From NCBI RefSeq assembly GCF_018777385.1, contig NZ_JAFJYB010000001.1, positions 248,001-312,000 of the forward strand: 64,000 nucleotides of DNA, written 5' to 3'. This DNA comes from Candidatus Symbiopectobacterium endolongispinus. GTDB lineage: Bacteria; Pseudomonadota; Gammaproteobacteria; Enterobacterales; Enterobacteriaceae. Positions 1 to 11,568 of the stretch are shown here, piece after piece. The position numbers and the translations under genes were made by a program. Each line of letters starts with the position of its first letter. Position 1 is the first letter of the stretch. A model generated the notes under the pieces. It was not told the DNA's origin and did no database searches. It was given only the letters and a program-made list of their open reading frames with translations.

Positions 1-1
1 A

Positions 2-658
2 TCGGCAGCGCAAAAAGCCGGTTTGCAAGTCGGGGACAGGATCGCTAAAGTCGATGGGCAACCGCTGACGCGCTGGTCGCTGTTTGCCAGTACGGTGCGT
101 GACAAGCCGGATGCAGATATTACGCTGGACATTGAACGAAACGGTGAGACCAACTCTCTAATCTTGACGCCGGACAGCAAAACGACCGGTGGCAGGGTGG
201 AAGGGTTTGCCGGGGTGGTGCCAAAAGTCATCCCGCTGCCCGAAGAGTACCGGACGGTGCGGCAATACGGGCCGTTCAGTGCGATTTATCAAGCTGCGGA
301 TAAAACCTGGCAACTGATGCGGTTAACCGTCAGTATGCTGGGAAAACTGATAACAGGCGATGTTAAGCTCAATAATCTGAGCGGGCCAATCTCTATCGCT
401 CAGGGGGCCGGCATGTCGGCCGACTATGGGCTGATTTACTACCTGATGTTTTTGGCATTGATCAGTGTAAATCTGGGCATTATCAATTTGTTCCCGCTAC
501 CGGTTTTGGATGGTGGACACCAGCTCTTTCTGCTGGTTGAAAAACTGAAAGGCAGGCCGGTTTCTGAGCGTGTGCAAGACTTTTGTTATCGTATCGGCAC
601 GGTGGTGCTGATGCTGTTAATGGGGCTCGCACTTTTTAATGATTTCTCTCGCCTTTAG
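2..658 (+). CDS. rseP: RseP site-2 protease, 3' part
   Basis: C-terminal part of the inner-membrane zinc metalloprotease that cuts the anti-sigma factor RseA inside the membrane during the sigma-E response. The reading frame is already open at base 2, so the 5' end, including the HExxH motif, lies outside the window. Visible are the end of a PDZ domain ([14 protein letters not shown] near the start), the [12 protein letters not shown] motif that supplies the third metal ligand, and the last transmembrane segments. The protein ends 35 bp before bamA, as in E. coli. The family and gene order make this secure. Confidence 0.96.
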   Translation, partial: SAAQKAGLQVGDRIAKVDGQPLTRWSLFASTVRDKPDADITLDIERNGETNSLILTPDSKTTGGRVEGFAGVVPKVIPLPEEYRTVRQYGPFSAIYQAADKTWQLMRLTVSMLGKLITGDVKLNNLSGPISIAQGAGMSADYGLIYYLMFLALISVNLGIINLFPLPVLDGGHQLFLLVEKLKGRPVSERVQDFCYRIGTVVLMLLMGLALFNDFSRL

Positions 659-693
659 GCGGGGGAGTAGGTTAGGAAAAACGCATAACAACG

Positions 694-3120
694 ATGGCGA
701 TGAAAAAGTTGCTCATATCGTCGCTGCTGTTCAGCAGCGCCACCGTATACGGTGCAGACGGATTCGTAGTGAAGGATATTCATTTCGAGGGCTTGCAGCG
801 TGTTGCTGTCGGTGCGGCACTACTCAGCATGCCTGTCCGTGTGAGTGATGCCGTCAGTGATGACTATATCGGGAATACCATCCGTGCACTGTTCGCGACC
901 GGAAACTTCGAGGATGTCCGGGTACTGCGTGACGGTGAAACCTTGATTGTGCAGGTGAAAGAACGGCCTACCATCGCCAGCATCACATTCTCCGGCAATA
1001 AAGCGGTCAAGGATGAGATGCTGAAAGAAAACATGGGAGCGTCCGGTGTGCGCGTCGGCGAAGCGTTAGATCGCACGACACTCTCTTCTATCGAGAAGGG
1101 CCTGGAGGATTTCTACTACAGCGTCGGTAAATACAGCGCCTCTGTGAAGGCGGTGGTGACACCGTTGCCGCGCAACCGTGTTGACCTCAAACTGGTGTTT
1201 ACCGAAGGGGTTTCCGCGCAAATCCAGCAGATCAACATCGTTGGCAACAAAGCCTTCACCTCTGATGAATTGATAGCCCAATTCCAACTGCGCGATGACG
1301 TGCCGTGGTGGAACGTCATGGGCGATCGTAAATACCAGAAACAGAAACTCTCTGGCGACCTGGAGACGTTGCGCAGCTTCTATCTCGATCGCGGCTACGC
1401 GCGTTTCACGATTGACTCCACTCAGGTGAGCCTGACGCCCGACAAAAAGGGCATCTATATCACCATCAACATCACGGAAGGCGATCAGTACAAGCTGTCC
1501 GTGGTGACGGTGCGCGGTAATCTGGCGGGTCACTCTGCCGAGATTGAAGGGCTGACGAAAGTGAATCCTGGCGAGTTGTATAACGGCGCCAAAGTGACAC
1601 GCATGGAAGAGGATATCAAAAAGCTGCTGGGCCGTTACGGCTACGCTTATCCGCGCGTGGTGACACAGCCTGAAATCAGCGACGGGGACAAAACCGTCAA
1701 GCTCAACATCAACGTTGATGCCGGTAATCGCTTCTCGGTGCGCCGTATACGCTTCGAGGGCAATGATACCTCCAAAGATTCCGTGCTGCGTCGCGAAATG
1801 CGCCAGATGGAAGGGGAGTGGTTGGGTAACGATCTGGTGGAGCAGGGTAAAGAGCGCCTCAACCGTCTTGGCTACTTTGAAAGCGTTGACGTAGAAACTC
1901 AGCGCGTGCCGGGCACCGCCGATCAGGTAGACGTCACCTACAAAGTGAAAGAGCGTAACACCGGTACGTTGAACTTCGGCGTCGGCTTCGGTACGGAGAG
2001 TGGTGTCAGCTTCCAAGCTGGGGTTCAGCAAGACAACTGGCTGGGCACTGGTAATTCAGTGGGCATCAGTGGGGCTAAAAACAGCTACCAGACCTATGTC
2101 GAGCTGTCGATGACCAACCCCTACTTTACGGTAGACGGCGTCAGCCTCGGCGGTCGTATTTTCTATAACGACTTTAAAGCCTACGATGCTGAACTTTCTG
2201 ACTATACCAACCGCAGCTATGGCATAGGCACAACGTTAGGTTTCCCGATCAACGAGAACAACTCATTGCGTCTGGGTCTGGACTACGTACATAACGATGT
2301 GTCAGATATGTCACCGCAGGTGGCGATGTGGAGTTATCTTAATTCGGTAGGTGTTAATCCGCCGGTTGTAGAATCGGGTAATCACTCCAGCGCCGATTTT
2401 AACGCCAACGATTTCTTCCTCAACGCCGGATGGGTCTACAATAGTCTGGACCGTGGCTTCTTCCCGACGGAAGGGAGCCGTGCCAGCTTCAACGCCAAGG
2501 TCACTGTGCCGGGTTCCGACAACGAATACTACAAGCTGACCTTTGATTCAGCGACTTACTATCCGTTGAGTGAAAACCACCACTGGGTGTTGATGGGCCG
2601 CGCGCGCGCGGGCTACGCGGACGGTATTGGCAGCAAAGATGTGCCGTTTTACGACAACTTCTATGCCGGTGGTTCCAGTACGGTACGTGGCTTCCAGTCG
2701 AATACAATTGGTCCTAAAGCGGCTTACTATCGGTGTGAAAAGCCGTTACCAAACAGTTACTCGGCTTGCCGTGTGGACAATTCGGATGATGCTGTGGGCG
2801 GTAACGCCATGGCGGTGGCCAGTGCGGAACTGATTCTGCCGACACCGTTTGCCAGCGATAAGTATGCCTGTTCGCTGCGCACCTCGTTGTTTGTGGATGC
2901 CGGTACGGTATGGGATACCAACTGGAAGAGCACGGACAAAACCCTGTCGGCAGGTGTGCCAGACTACAGCGAACCGGGCAATATTCGTGTGTCCACCGGT
3001 CTTGCGGTGCAGTGGATGTCACCGCTTGGGCCATTGGTGTTCTCCTATGCCCAGTCAGTCAAGAAAATTGACGGAGACAAGTCGGAGCAGTTCCAGTTTA
3101 GCATTGGTAAAACGTGGTAG
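694..3120 (+). CDS. bamA: Outer membrane protein assembly factor BamA
   Basis: Omp85-family barrel that inserts beta-barrel proteins into the outer membrane as the core of the BAM complex. The 808-residue product matches the usual length of about 810. It has an N-terminal signal peptide ([20 protein letters not shown], cleaved before AD), five POTRA repeats to about residue 420, and a C-terminal 16-strand barrel. The barrel carries the conserved STVRGFQSN loop-6 motif and ends in Phe-x-Phe...Trp, the usual outer-membrane insertion signal. The start is taken at 694 because the signal peptide begins there. It lies between rseP and skp, the classical order, and no damage is seen. Confidence 0.98.
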   Translation: MAMKKLLISSLLFSSATVYGADGFVVKDIHFEGLQRVAVGAALLSMPVRVSDAVSDDYIGNTIRALFATGNFEDVRVLRDGETLIVQVKERPTIASITFSGNKAVKDEMLKENMGASGVRVGEALDRTTLSSIEKGLEDFYYSVGKYSASVKAVVTPLPRNRVDLKLVFTEGVSAQIQQINIVGNKAFTSDELIAQFQLRDDVPWWNVMGDRKYQKQKLSGDLETLRSFYLDRGYARFTIDSTQVSLTPDKKGIYITINITEGDQYKLSVVTVRGNLAGHSAEIEGLTKVNPGELYNGAKVTRMEEDIKKLLGRYGYAYPRVVTQPEISDGDKTVKLNINVDAGNRFSVRRIRFEGNDTSKDSVLRREMRQMEGEWLGNDLVEQGKERLNRLGYFESVDVETQRVPGTADQVDVTYKVKERNTGTLNFGVGFGTESGVSFQAGVQQDNWLGTGNSVGISGAKNSYQTYVELSMTNPYFTVDGVSLGGRIFYNDFKAYDAELSDYTNRSYGIGTTLGFPINENNSLRLGLDYVHNDVSDMSPQVAMWSYLNSVGVNPPVVESGNHSSADFNANDFFLNAGWVYNSLDRGFFPTEGSRASFNAKVTVPGSDNEYYKLTFDSATYYPLSENHHWVLMGRARAGYADGIGSKDVPFYDNFYAGGSSTVRGFQSNTIGPKAAYYRCEKPLPNSYSACRVDNSDDAVGGNAMAVASAELILPTPFASDKYACSLRTSLFVDAGTVWDTNWKSTDKTLSAGVPDYSEPGNIRVSTGLAVQWMSPLGPLVFSYAQSVKKIDGDKSEQFQFSIGKTW

Positions 3121-3180
3121 TGTAACGACAAACACGTTGTCTCTATATAGTGTAACGACAAACACGTTGTCTCTATATGA
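3121..3180 (+). repeat. Tandem duplication of a 30-bp unit downstream of bamA
   Basis: Two head-to-tail copies, 3121-3150 and 3151-3180, are identical over the first 28 bases. The first copy starts directly after the bamA stop codon. Each unit contains a perfect GACAA-ACACG-TTGTC stem-loop. It lies in the bamA-skp gap. Function is unknown; it could affect mRNA processing between the two genes. Confidence 0.9.
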
Positions 3181-3188
3181 AGTATAGG

Positions 3189-3223
3189 GCTCTGGTAACG
3201 CGCTACGTGCGCTGACCCAGAGC
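3189..3223 (+). terminator. Stem-loop between bamA and skp
   Basis: A GCTCTGG arm at 3189-3195 pairs perfectly with CCAGAGC at 3217-3223 and is followed by only a short T-rich stretch. It could be a weak terminator/attenuator or an mRNA processing hairpin that sets skp expression apart from bamA. The shape is seen; the role is inferred. Confidence 0.4.
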
Positions 3224-3273
3224 TTTGTGCACGTTAATGTGTGATAAAAAAGATCAGGTTGAGGAATAATAAC

Positions 3274-3771
3274 GTGAAAAAGTGGTTGTTTGCCGCAGGT
3301 CTCGGTTTAGCTCTGGCAGCGTCTGCCAGCGTTCAAGCGGCCGACAAAATTGCCGTTGTCAACGTTGCCAGCATTTTCCAGCAGTTGCCGCAGCGTGAAA
3401 CCGTTGCCAAGCAGTTGGAAAACGAGTTTAAAGGTCGTGCATCTGAATTGCAGAAAATGGAAAGCGATCTGCAAACCAAAATGCAAAAATTGCAGCGTGA
3501 TGGTTCTACCATGAAAGCCAGCGACCGCAGCAAATCTGAAAACGATCTGATGGCGCAGCGTGAGCAGTTCTCTAACAAGGCTCAGGCTTTTGAACAAGAC
3601 AATCGCCGTCGCCAGATGGAAGAACGTAACAAGATCCTGAGCCGTATTCAGGATGCCATCAAAAGCGTTGCCAGCAAAGATGGCTACGATATCGTGATTG
3701 ATGCCAACGCGGTTGCCTATGTCGGTAACGCGAAAGACATCACGGCTGATGTGCTGAAACAGGTTAAATAA
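3274..3771 (+). CDS. skp: Periplasmic chaperone Skp (OmpH)
   Basis: Trimeric periplasmic chaperone that carries unfolded outer-membrane proteins to the BAM complex. A GTG start at 3274 is preferred over the upstream in-frame GTG at 3241. It gives the family's signal peptide ([20 protein letters not shown], cleaved before ADK), and GAGG lies 11 bp upstream. The product is 165 residues against about 161 in E. coli. The central part is Gln/Lys/Glu-rich alpha-helical coiled coil that forms the tentacles. The end [12 protein letters not shown] is strongly conserved. It is 3 bp from lpxD. Confidence 0.96.
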   Translation: MKKWLFAAGLGLALAASASVQAADKIAVVNVASIFQQLPQRETVAKQLENEFKGRASELQKMESDLQTKMQKLQRDGSTMKASDRSKSENDLMAQREQFSNKAQAFEQDNRRRQMEERNKILSRIQDAIKSVASKDGYDIVIDANAVAYVGNAKDITADVLKQVK

Positions 3772-3774
3772 CTC

Positions 3775-4797
3775 ATGGTTTCAATTCGACTGGACGCCTT
3801 GGCAGCACAGTTGGATGCGCAATTACACGGTGATGGCGATATCGTCATCACCGGTGTTGCTTCTATGCATTCGGCACGCTCTGGACAAATCACCTTTCTT
3901 TCAGACAGCCGCTATCGTGAGCAACTGACCACGACACAGGCATCCGCCGTGGTAGTGACAGAAGCTGACCTGCCTTACTGCAAGGCAGCTGCGTTGGTGG
4001 TGAAAAACCCGTATCTGACTTATGCGCGTATGGCGCAATTGATGGATACCACGCCGCAACCTGCGCAGGATATCGCACCCAGTGCGGTGATTGCCGATGA
4101 TGCCGTGCTGGGGCGCAATGTCGCCATCGGTGCGAATGCGGTTATCGAGTCAGGCGCAGAGTTAGGCGATGGTGTGGTGATTGGTGCCGGTTGTTTTGTC
4201 GGGAAACACGCCAGGATTGGCGCGGGCTCTCGTCTGTGGGCCAATGTGACGGTCTATCATCGGGTTGAATTGGGGGCACAATGCCTGATCCAATCTGGTG
4301 CTGTGATTGGTTCCGATGGTTTTGGCTATGCCAACGAGCGTGGCAATTGGGTCAAGATCCCGCAGTTAGGAACGGTACGCATCGGCGATCGCGTTGAGAT
4401 TGGTGCTAACACCACCATTGACCGCGGTGCACCGGACGACACCATTATTGGTGACGGCGTTATCATTGATAACCAATGCCAGATTGCACACAACGTCGTG
4501 ATTGGCGACAATACAGCAGTCGCTGGTGGCGTTATCATGGCTGGCAGCCTGAAAATTGGCCGTTACTGCATGATTGGCGGTGCCAGTGTGATCAATGGTC
4601 ATATGGAAATTTGCGATAAGGTCACGGTTACCGGCATGGGGATGGTCATGAGACCTATCACCGAACCCGGCGTATACTCATCGGGAATTCCGTTACAGCC
4701 AAACAAAACGTGGCGTAAAACCGCAGCGCTGGTGATGAGTATTGATGATATGAGCAAACGGCTGAAAGCCGTTGAGCGTAAAGTCAACCAGGATTGA
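3775..4797 (+). CDS. lpxD: UDP-3-O-(3-hydroxymyristoyl)glucosamine N-acyltransferase LpxD
   Basis: Third enzyme of lipid A synthesis: it adds a hydroxyacyl chain from acyl carrier protein to the 2-amino group of UDP-3-O-acylglucosamine in the cytoplasm. The 340-residue length is that of the family. It has an N-terminal uridine-binding domain (about 1-100), a left-handed beta-helix of hexapeptide repeats (about 100-310) containing the catalytic His in [12 protein letters not shown], and a C-terminal helix. It is preceded by skp and followed by fabZ, as in the lpx-fab operon of E. coli. Confidence 0.97.
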   Translation: MVSIRLDALAAQLDAQLHGDGDIVITGVASMHSARSGQITFLSDSRYREQLTTTQASAVVVTEADLPYCKAAALVVKNPYLTYARMAQLMDTTPQPAQDIAPSAVIADDAVLGRNVAIGANAVIESGAELGDGVVIGAGCFVGKHARIGAGSRLWANVTVYHRVELGAQCLIQSGAVIGSDGFGYANERGNWVKIPQLGTVRIGDRVEIGANTTIDRGAPDDTIIGDGVIIDNQCQIAHNVVIGDNTAVAGGVIMAGSLKIGRYCMIGGASVINGHMEICDKVTVTGMGMVMRPITEPGVYSSGIPLQPNKTWRKTAALVMSIDDMSKRLKAVERKVNQD

Positions 4798-4905
4798 TCT
4801 CTGTGCCAGCCTCGCCAAAACAGTGGCGGCGGCTTGATGGAGACGGGTTTATACGCGTTGGTTGTTGTGGATTGCCTGCTTAGGCTGGCGTAAAATCCTT
4901 ATTTG

Positions 4906-4946
4906 CGGCCTGCCAGATGATCCTCCTTTTGGGATCTCGCAGGCCG
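4906..4946 (+). promoter_or_regulatory. Nested inverted repeat in the lpxD-fabZ gap
   Basis: The CGGCCTGC arm at 4906-4913 is perfectly complementary to GCAGGCCG at 4939-4946. Inside it GATCC (4919-4923) pairs with GGATC (4932-4936). There is no T-run, so a terminator is unlikely. It may be an mRNA structure ahead of fabZ. The rest of the 190-bp gap holds nothing recognisable. Confidence 0.5.
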
Positions 4947-4986
4947 GGTTGTTGATGGCATCAGTTTTACGGACAGGAAGAGTATT

Positions 4987-5442
4987 TTGACTACTAACAC
5001 TCATACTCTGCATATTGAAGAGATTTTAGAACTACTACCGCACCGCTTCCCCTTTTTGCTGGTGGACCGTGTATTGGATTTCGAAGAAGGGAAATTCCTG
5101 CGTGCGGTGAAAAACGTCTCTTTCAACGAACCCTTCTTTCAGGGACACTTCCCCGGTAAGCCCATTTTCCCCGGCGTGCTGATTCTGGAAGCTATGGCCC
5201 AGGCTACGGGCATTCTGGCATTTAAAAGCGTGGGTAAGCTGGAACCGGGTGAACTTTACTACTTCGCGGCTGTGGACGAGGCGCGTTTCAAACGTCCGGT
5301 GCAGCCAGGGGATCAGATGATTCTTGAAGTTGAATTCATTAAAGAGCGCCGTGGTGTTGCACGTTTCAAAGGCGTCGCCAAAGTGGATGACGAAGTGGCT
5401 TGTGAAGCGTCCATGATGTGTGCTCGTCGTCGGGAGGCCTGA
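4987..5442 (+). CDS. fabZ: 3-hydroxyacyl-ACP dehydratase FabZ
   Basis: Hot-dog-fold dehydratase that turns beta-hydroxyacyl-ACP into trans-2-enoyl-ACP in fatty acid elongation. It has 151 residues, the normal size. The active-site His lies in [14 protein letters not shown] and the Glu in LILEAMAQ. The start is TTG at 4987, as in E. coli: the protein begins [20 protein letters not shown] and a GGAAG-type ribosome site precedes it. It is followed at 4 bp by lpxA, which competes for the same hydroxymyristoyl-ACP pool. Confidence 0.97.
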   Translation: MTTNTHTLHIEEILELLPHRFPFLLVDRVLDFEEGKFLRAVKNVSFNEPFFQGHFPGKPIFPGVLILEAMAQATGILAFKSVGKLEPGELYYFAAVDEARFKRPVQPGDQMILEVEFIKERRGVARFKGVAKVDDEVACEASMMCARRREA

Positions 5443-5446
5443 TAAC

Positions 5447-6235
5447 GTGATTGATCAAACCGCCTTTATTCATCCCAGCGCTATTGTTGAAGACGGTGCC
5501 ATTATTGGTGCGCGTGTACACATTGGCCCGTTCTGCTATGTCGGTTCTCACGTTGAGATCGGCGAAGGCACGGTATTAAAATCCCATGTTGTGGTAAATG
5601 GGATCACTAAAATAGGCCGTGATAATGAGATCTACCAATTTTCCTCCATTGATGAGGTAAATCAGGATCTGAAATACGCGGGTGAACCTACTCGCGTAGA
5701 GATCGGCGATCGTAACCGTATTCGTGAAAGTGTCACGATTCATCGTGGTACGGAACAAGGTGGTGGATTGACTAAAGTCGGCAGCGATAATCTGCTGATG
5801 ATCAACACGCATATCGCCCATGACTGCGTCATTGGTAACCGCTGCATTCTGGCGAACAATGCCACACTGGGTGGACACGTAGAAGTCGATGATTTTGCTA
5901 TCATCGGCGGCATGACAGCGGTGCACCAGTTCTGTGTCATCGGTGCACACGTTATGGTCGGAGGCTGTTCCGGCGTGGCGCAAGATGTGCCGCCGTACGT
6001 CATTGCTCAAGGTAACCATGCGACGCCGTTTGGCCTCAACATTGAGGGGCTGAAACGCCGCGGGTTTGAAAAAGAGACCCAGCAGGCGATTCGTAACGCC
6101 TACAAGCTGCTGTATCGCAGTGGGAGAACGTTGGAAGAGGTGAAACCGGAAATCGAAGCGCTGGCGAAAGATCATCCTGCGGTTCAAGCATTTATCGATT
6201 TCTTTGCCCGTTCTACCCGCGGCATTATCCGGTAA
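5447..6235 (+). CDS. lpxA: UDP-N-acetylglucosamine acyltransferase LpxA
   Basis: First enzyme of lipid A synthesis: it transfers 3-hydroxymyristate from ACP to the 3-OH of UDP-GlcNAc. A GTG start at 5447 gives exactly 262 residues, the E. coli length, beginning [16 protein letters not shown] longer in-frame extension overlaps fabZ and is not part of the protein. Hexapeptide beta-helix with the catalytic His in MTAVHQF (near residue 125). It ends in the conserved [12 protein letters not shown]. Confidence 0.97.
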   Translation: MIDQTAFIHPSAIVEDGAIIGARVHIGPFCYVGSHVEIGEGTVLKSHVVVNGITKIGRDNEIYQFSSIDEVNQDLKYAGEPTRVEIGDRNRIRESVTIHRGTEQGGGLTKVGSDNLLMINTHIAHDCVIGNRCILANNATLGGHVEVDDFAIIGGMTAVHQFCVIGAHVMVGGCSGVAQDVPPYVIAQGNHATPFGLNIEGLKRRGFEKETQQAIRNAYKLLYRSGRTLEEVKPEIEALAKDHPAVQAFIDFFARSTRGIIR

Positions 6236-6238
6236 TTC

Positions 6239-7402
6239 ATGTCAACGCGTCCCCTTGTGATTGGTATCGTCGCCGGAGAAACCTCCGGCGACATTCTTGG
6301 TGCGGGCCTGATCCGAGCGCTGAAAAGCCAGATGCCTGACGCTCGCTTTGTCGGCGTAGCTGGGCCATGCATGCAGGAAGCCGGGTGTGAAACCTGGTAT
6401 GAGATGGAAGAGCTCGCAGTGATGGGGATCGTCGAGGTGTTAGGGCGTTTGCCGCGCCTGCTGTCGATCCGCCGTGATCTTACGCAGCGTTTCACCGAGC
6501 TTGCGCCCGACGTTTTTGTTGGCATTGATGCGCCCGATTTTAATATCACGCTCGAAGGCCGCCTCAAAGTGCGCGGTATCCGCACCATTCATTACGTCAG
6601 CCCCTCCGTGTGGGCCTGGCGCCAGAAACGCGTTTTCAAAATTGGGCGTACCACCGATCTGGTGTTGGCGTTTCTTCCCTTTGAAAAAGCGTTTTACGAC
6701 AAATTCAACGTGCCTTGCCGCTTTATCGGCCACACCATGGCCGATGCCATGCCGTTACAGCCGGACAAACTGGCGGCGCGCGCACATTTAGGCATCGCGC
6801 CTGAGCGCCATTACCTGGCGCTGCTGCCGGGTAGTCGCGGGGCTGAGGTGGAGATGCTGAGCGCCGATTTTTTACGCAGCGCACAGCTATTACGCCAACG
6901 CTATCCTGATTTAGCCGTGTTGGTGCCGTTGGTGAATGCCAAGCGGCGTGAGCAATTTGAACGCATTAAGCAAGAAACGGCCTCCGAGCTGGATGTGCAT
7001 ATGTTGGATGGTCAGGCGCGTGAAGCGATGATCGCCAGCGATGCGGCGCTGCTGGCGTCCGGCACCGCAGCGTTGGAGTGCATGATGGCAAAATGCCCGA
7101 TGGTCGTGGGCTACCGCATGAAGCCCTTTACGTTCTGGCTGGCAAAGCGGTTGGTAAAAACCCCATGGGTGTCGTTACCGAATTTGCTAGCAGGGCGCGA
7201 ATTGGTAAAAGAGTTGCTGCAAGAAGAGTGCACGCCAGACAAGCTGGCGGCGGCGTTGCTTCCTTGGCTGGAAGGCGGGGAAGACGTGAAACAGTTGCAC
7301 GAGACCTTTTTGGCGCTGCACCAACAGATTCGTTGTGATGCGGATACGCAGGCGGCACAGGCTGTAATGGAATTGGCCCGAGGTGAAGTGAACCATGTAT
7401 GA
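6239..7402 (+). CDS. lpxB: Lipid-A-disaccharide synthase LpxB
   Basis: GT-B-fold glycosyltransferase that joins UDP-2,3-diacylglucosamine and lipid X to the tetraacyl disaccharide precursor of lipid A, at the inner face of the cytoplasmic membrane. 387 residues (family about 382). The N-terminal [16 protein letters not shown] nucleotide-fold motif and the central [11 protein letters not shown] motif are both present. It starts 3 bp after lpxA and overlaps rnhB by 8 bases, so translation is probably coupled. Confidence 0.97.
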   Translation: MSTRPLVIGIVAGETSGDILGAGLIRALKSQMPDARFVGVAGPCMQEAGCETWYEMEELAVMGIVEVLGRLPRLLSIRRDLTQRFTELAPDVFVGIDAPDFNITLEGRLKVRGIRTIHYVSPSVWAWRQKRVFKIGRTTDLVLAFLPFEKAFYDKFNVPCRFIGHTMADAMPLQPDKLAARAHLGIAPERHYLALLPGSRGAEVEMLSADFLRSAQLLRQRYPDLAVLVPLVNAKRREQFERIKQETASELDVHMLDGQAREAMIASDAALLASGTAALECMMAKCPMVVGYRMKPFTFWLAKRLVKTPWVSLPNLLAGRELVKELLQEECTPDKLAAALLPWLEGGEDVKQLHETFLALHQQIRCDADTQAAQAVMELARGEVNHV

Positions 7403-7991
7403 TGTTTTTGTCTATCCAGATGCGACGCGCATAGCTGGTGTAGATGAAGTGGGGCGCGGCCCGTTGGTGGGGGCGGTTGTCACCGCCGCGGTGATTCTCG
7501 ATCCGCAGCGTCCAATCGTTGGATTGGCTGATTCAAAACAGCTCAGTGAAAAACGCCGCCTGGCGCTTTATGATGAGATCAAAGACAAAGCTCTGTCATG
7601 GAGTTTGGGGCGTGCCGAGCCCGAAGAGATTGACCAATTGAATATCCTGCATGCCACGATGCTGGCGATGCAGCGCGCCGTTGCGGGGCTGCACCTGGCA
7701 CCCGATTATGTGCTGATAGACGGCAATCGCTGCCCGCTGTTGCCCATGCCTGCATTGGCGGTGGTGAAGGGCGACAGCCGGGTTGCCGAGATCAGTGCCG
7801 CATCGATTCTCGCTAAAGTGACGCGAGACCGGGAAATGGTCGAGTTGGATGCCCGTTTCCCTGAATATGGCTTTGCGCAGCACAAGGGTTACCCGACGGC
7901 TTATCACCTTGAAAAACTCGCTCTGTTAGGTGCTACTGAGTACCACCGGCGCAGTTTCGCCCCCGTAAAACGCGTATTGGGGTTGGCATAG
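7395..7991 (+). CDS. rnhB: Ribonuclease HII
   Basis: Removes RNA from RNA-DNA hybrids, including single ribonucleotides in DNA. 198 residues, complete. The family motif [18 protein letters not shown] supplies the first two metal-binding acids; YVLIDGN and the [18 protein letters not shown] motif supply the rest. Its ATG overlaps the lpxB stop region. An 82-bp gap follows before dnaE. Confidence 0.97.
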   Translation: MYDVFVYPDATRIAGVDEVGRGPLVGAVVTAAVILDPQRPIVGLADSKQLSEKRRLALYDEIKDKALSWSLGRAEPEEIDQLNILHATMLAMQRAVAGLHLAPDYVLIDGNRCPLLPMPALAVVKGDSRVAEISAASILAKVTRDREMVELDARFPEYGFAQHKGYPTAYHLEKLALLGATEYHRRSFAPVKRVLGLA

Positions 7992-8073
7992 CCCGTCAAC
8001 CGCGCGCAATCAGGTAATATCGGTGCCCTGCTCGTAACGCGGGGCTGTTTTCGACAACGTCTAGGATCTGGAT

Positions 8074-11000
8074 ATGGCCGAACCACGTTTTGTCCATCTG
8101 CGTGTGCACAGTGACTATTCCATGATCGATGGGTTGGCAAAAGTCGGGCCGCTGGTAAAAAAGGCGGCCGCGCTGGGCATGCCAGCACTGGCGATCACGG
8201 ATTTCACCAACCTGTGCGGGTTAGTGAAATTTTACGGCGGCGCACACGGTGCTGGCGTTAAACCCATTGTCGGCGCGGATGTTCTGGTAAGCAGCGATGT
8301 GCTGGGCGATGAACTTGCACAGCTCACCCTGCTCGCCATGGACAACGAGGGCTATCAAAACCTCACGCTGCTAATTTCCCATGCTTATCAGCGCGGCTAC
8401 GGTGCCGAAGGCCCCACCATCGAACGCGACTGGTTGATCGAGTACGGTAAAGGCTTACTGCTGATTTCAGGTGCCCGGCAGGGCGACGTCGGCAAATTTA
8501 TCCTGTGTGGCAATCAGGCGTTGGTCGAGCAAAGCCTGGCCTTTTATCAAGAGCACTTTCCAGGCCGTTATTATCTGGAACTGATTCGCACTGGTTGCCC
8601 GTATGAAGAGAGCTATCTTCACGCGGCGATTGAATTAGCCATGAAGCACCATCTACCGGTGGTAGCGACCAACGATGTTCGATTCATCAACGCCGATGAG
8701 TTCGATGCCCATGAGATTCGCGTTGCTATCCACGATGGCTATACGCTTGATGACGCAAAGCGCCCGCGTAACTACAGCGCGCAGCAATATATGCGCAGCG
8801 AAGACGAGATGTGTGAGCTGTTTGCCGACATCCCGGAAGCACTGGTGAACAGCGTCGAGATAGCCAAACGTTGTAATGTCACCATCCGTCTGGGGGAGTA
8901 TTTCCTGCCCCAATTTCCGACCGGTGATATGTCAACCGAAGATTTTCTGGTTAAACAGGCCCGTGAAGGACTGGAAGAGCGTCTCGCGTTCCTGTTCCCT
9001 GACGAAGAGGTGCGTAAGCAGCGTCGCCCGGAATACGACGATCGTTTGGAAATCGAACTCAACGTTATCAACCAGATGTGGTTCCCTGGCTACTTCCTGA
9101 TCGTGATGGAGTTTATTCAGTGGTCAAAAGACAACGATGTCCCGGTAGGTCCGGGGCGCGGTTCGGGTGCAGGCTCGCTGGTGGCCTACTCACTGAAAAT
9201 CACCGATCTCGATCCGCTTGAATTTGACCTGCTATTCGAACGTTTCCTCAACCCGGAACGTGTGTCGATGCCCGACTTCGACGTCGACTTCTGTATGGAA
9301 AAGCGTGACCGGGTTATCGATCACGTTGCTGAGATGTACGGGCGCGATGCGGTATCGCAGATCATTACCTTTGGTACCATGGCAGCCAAAGCGGTTATTC
9401 GCGATGTAGGTCGCGTGCTCGGACACCCTTACGGTTTTGTCGACCGCATCTCCAAGCTGGTGCCGCCGGATCCGGGCATGACGCTGGAAAAAGCCTTTGC
9501 TGCTGAACCGCAGCTACAGGAAATTTACGACGCCGACGAAGAAGTCAAAGCGCTTATCGATATGGCGCGCAAACTGGAAGGGGTGACGCGCAACGCGGGT
9601 AAACACGCCGGTGGGGTGGTAATATCGCCGACCAAAATCACCGATTTCGCACCGCTCTATTGCGATTCGGAAGGGAATCATCCGGTTACCCAGTTTGACA
9701 AGAACGACGTGGAATATGCCGGGTTGGTGAAGTTTGACTTCCTGGGGCTGCGCACGCTGACTATTATCGACTGGGCGCTGGAGATGATTAATGCCCGTCG
9801 TGCCAGGCAGGGGCTGGAGCCGATTGATATCGCGGCCATCCCGCTCAACGATAAAAAAAGTTTCGACATGCTGCAACGTTCGGAAACCACGGCGGTGTTC
9901 CAGCTTGAATCGCGCGGAATGAAAGACCTTATCAAACGTCTGAAGCCGGACTGCTTTGAAGACATGATCGCTCTGGTGGCGTTGTTCCGTCCGGGGCCTT
10001 TGCAGTCAGGGATGGTGGATAACTTTATCGACCGTAAACACGGACGTGAGGAAATATCCTATCCTGATATACAGTGGCAGCATGAATCGCTGAAGCCGGT
10101 GCTGGAGCCGACCTATGGTATCATCCTGTATCAGGAACAGGTGATGCAGATAGCCCAGGTGCTTTCCGGCTATACGCTGGGCGGTGCAGACATGCTGCGC
10201 CGCGCCATGGGTAAGAAAAAACCCGAAGAAATGGCCAAGCAGCGCTCCGTGTTTGAGGACGGCGCGAAGAAGATGGGCGTCGACGGCGAATTGTCGATGA
10301 AGATCTTTGACCTGGTAGAAAAATTTGCCGGGTATGGGTTTAACAAATCGCACTCAGCCGCCTACGCACTGGTATCGTATCAAACGCTGTGGCTCAAGGC
10401 GCATTATCCTGCCGAATTCATGGCCGCTGTGATGACGGCGGACATGGATAACATTGATAAAGTGGTGGGGCTGGTGGATGAGTGCTGGCGTATGGGGCTA
10501 AAAATCCTGCCGCCGGATATCAACAGCGGGCTGTACCATTTTCACGTCAATAATGACGGGGAAATTGTTTATGGTATCGGCGCGATCAAGGGCGTCGGTG
10601 AAGGGCCGATAGAAGCTATCATCGACGCGCGAAATCAGGGCGGGTATTTCCGCGAGTTGTTCGATCTCTGTGCTCGTACTGATATCAAGAAACTGAATCG
10701 CCGCGTGCTGGAAAAGCTGATCATGTCCGGTGCGTTTGATCGGCTGGGACCGCATCGCGCGGCGTTGATGAATTCGCTCAACGATGCGTTGAAGGCCGCC
10801 GATCAGCATGCCAAGGCCGAAGCTATCGGTCAGGCAGATATGTTTGGTGTTCTAGCGGAAGCGCCGGAGCAGGTAGAGCAGTCCTACAGCACGGTAGCTC
10901 CCTGGCCGGAGCAGGTGGTGTTGGACGGTGAGCGGGAAACGTTAGGGCTTTATCTGACGGGCCATCCGATCACGCAGTATCTCAAGGAAATTGAACGCTA

Positions 11001-11556
11001 TGCTGCCGGCTTGCGTTTGAAGGACATGCACCAGACGGATCGGGGCAAAGTAACAACGGCGGTCGGCCTGGTGCTGGCTGCCCGCGTAATGGTCACTAAG
11101 CGAGGTAATCGCATTGGCGTGTGTACACTGGACGATCGTTCCGGCCGTTTGGAAGTGATGCTGTTTACTGAAGCGTTGGAAAAGTATCATCATCTGCTTG
11201 AAAAAGAACGAATTCTGATCGTCAGTGGACAGGTCAGATTTGATGACTTTAGCGGGGGCCTTAAAATGATGGCCCGAGAGGTCATGGATATCAGTGAAGC
11301 GCGTGAAAAATATGCGCGCGGGCTTGCTATCTCGCTGACTGACAGGCAAATTGATGACCAGCTATTAAACCGTCTCCGTCAATCGTTGGAACCTCATCGA
11401 TCGGGGACGATCCCGGTACACATTTACTACCAGAGAGAGGATGCCTGCGCCCGGTTACGTTTTGGCGCGGCATGGCGTGTGACGCCAACCGATGTGCTGC
11501 TTAATGACCTGCGCACACTGCTGGGGAACACCCAGGTGGAACTGGAATTTGACTAA
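8074..11556 (+). CDS. dnaE: DNA polymerase III alpha subunit
   Basis: Catalytic subunit of the replicative polymerase. 1160 residues, the usual length, with no interruption. It has an N-terminal PHP domain ([17 protein letters not shown]), and a palm with [12 protein letters not shown] carrying two catalytic aspartates and a further conserved Asp near residue 555. Thumb/fingers follow, then a C-terminal OB-fold (about 985-1070) and tau-binding tail. It lies between rnhB and accA as in E. coli. The intact gene contrasts with the decay seen later in the window. Confidence 0.98.
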   Translation: MAEPRFVHLRVHSDYSMIDGLAKVGPLVKKAAALGMPALAITDFTNLCGLVKFYGGAHGAGVKPIVGADVLVSSDVLGDELAQLTLLAMDNEGYQNLTLLISHAYQRGYGAEGPTIERDWLIEYGKGLLLISGARQGDVGKFILCGNQALVEQSLAFYQEHFPGRYYLELIRTGCPYEESYLHAAIELAMKHHLPVVATNDVRFINADEFDAHEIRVAIHDGYTLDDAKRPRNYSAQQYMRSEDEMCELFADIPEALVNSVEIAKRCNVTIRLGEYFLPQFPTGDMSTEDFLVKQAREGLEERLAFLFPDEEVRKQRRPEYDDRLEIELNVINQMWFPGYFLIVMEFIQWSKDNDVPVGPGRGSGAGSLVAYSLKITDLDPLEFDLLFERFLNPERVSMPDFDVDFCMEKRDRVIDHVAEMYGRDAVSQIITFGTMAAKAVIRDVGRVLGHPYGFVDRISKLVPPDPGMTLEKAFAAEPQLQEIYDADEEVKALIDMARKLEGVTRNAGKHAGGVVISPTKITDFAPLYCDSEGNHPVTQFDKNDVEYAGLVKFDFLGLRTLTIIDWALEMINARRARQGLEPIDIAAIPLNDKKSFDMLQRSETTAVFQLESRGMKDLIKRLKPDCFEDMIALVALFRPGPLQSGMVDNFIDRKHGREEISYPDIQWQHESLKPVLEPTYGIILYQEQVMQIAQVLSGYTLGGADMLRRAMGKKKPEEMAKQRSVFEDGAKKMGVDGELSMKIFDLVEKFAGYGFNKSHSAAYALVSYQTLWLKAHYPAEFMAAVMTADMDNIDKVVGLVDECWRMGLKILPPDINSGLYHFHVNNDGEIVYGIGAIKGVGEGPIEAIIDARNQGGYFRELFDLCARTDIKKLNRRVLEKLIMSGAFDRLGPHRAALMNSLNDALKAADQHAKAEAIGQADMFGVLAEAPEQVEQSYSTVAPWPEQVVLDGERETLGLYLTGHPITQYLKEIERYAAGLRLKDMHQTDRGKVTTAVGLVLAARVMVTKRGNRIGVCTLDDRSGRLEVMLFTEALEKYHHLLEKERILIVSGQVRFDDFSGGLKMMAREVMDISEAREKYARGLAISLTDRQIDDQLLNRLRQSLEPHRSGTIPVHIYYQREDACARLRFGAAWRVTPTDVLLNDLRTLLGNTQVELEFD

Positions 11557-11568
11557 AATAGGAATACT

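Noticed and set aside
1066-2031. 321-codon open frame on the minus strand inside bamA
   Set aside because: It is fully antisense to the conserved bamA coding sequence, with no ribosome site and no family resemblance. A codon-usage shadow.
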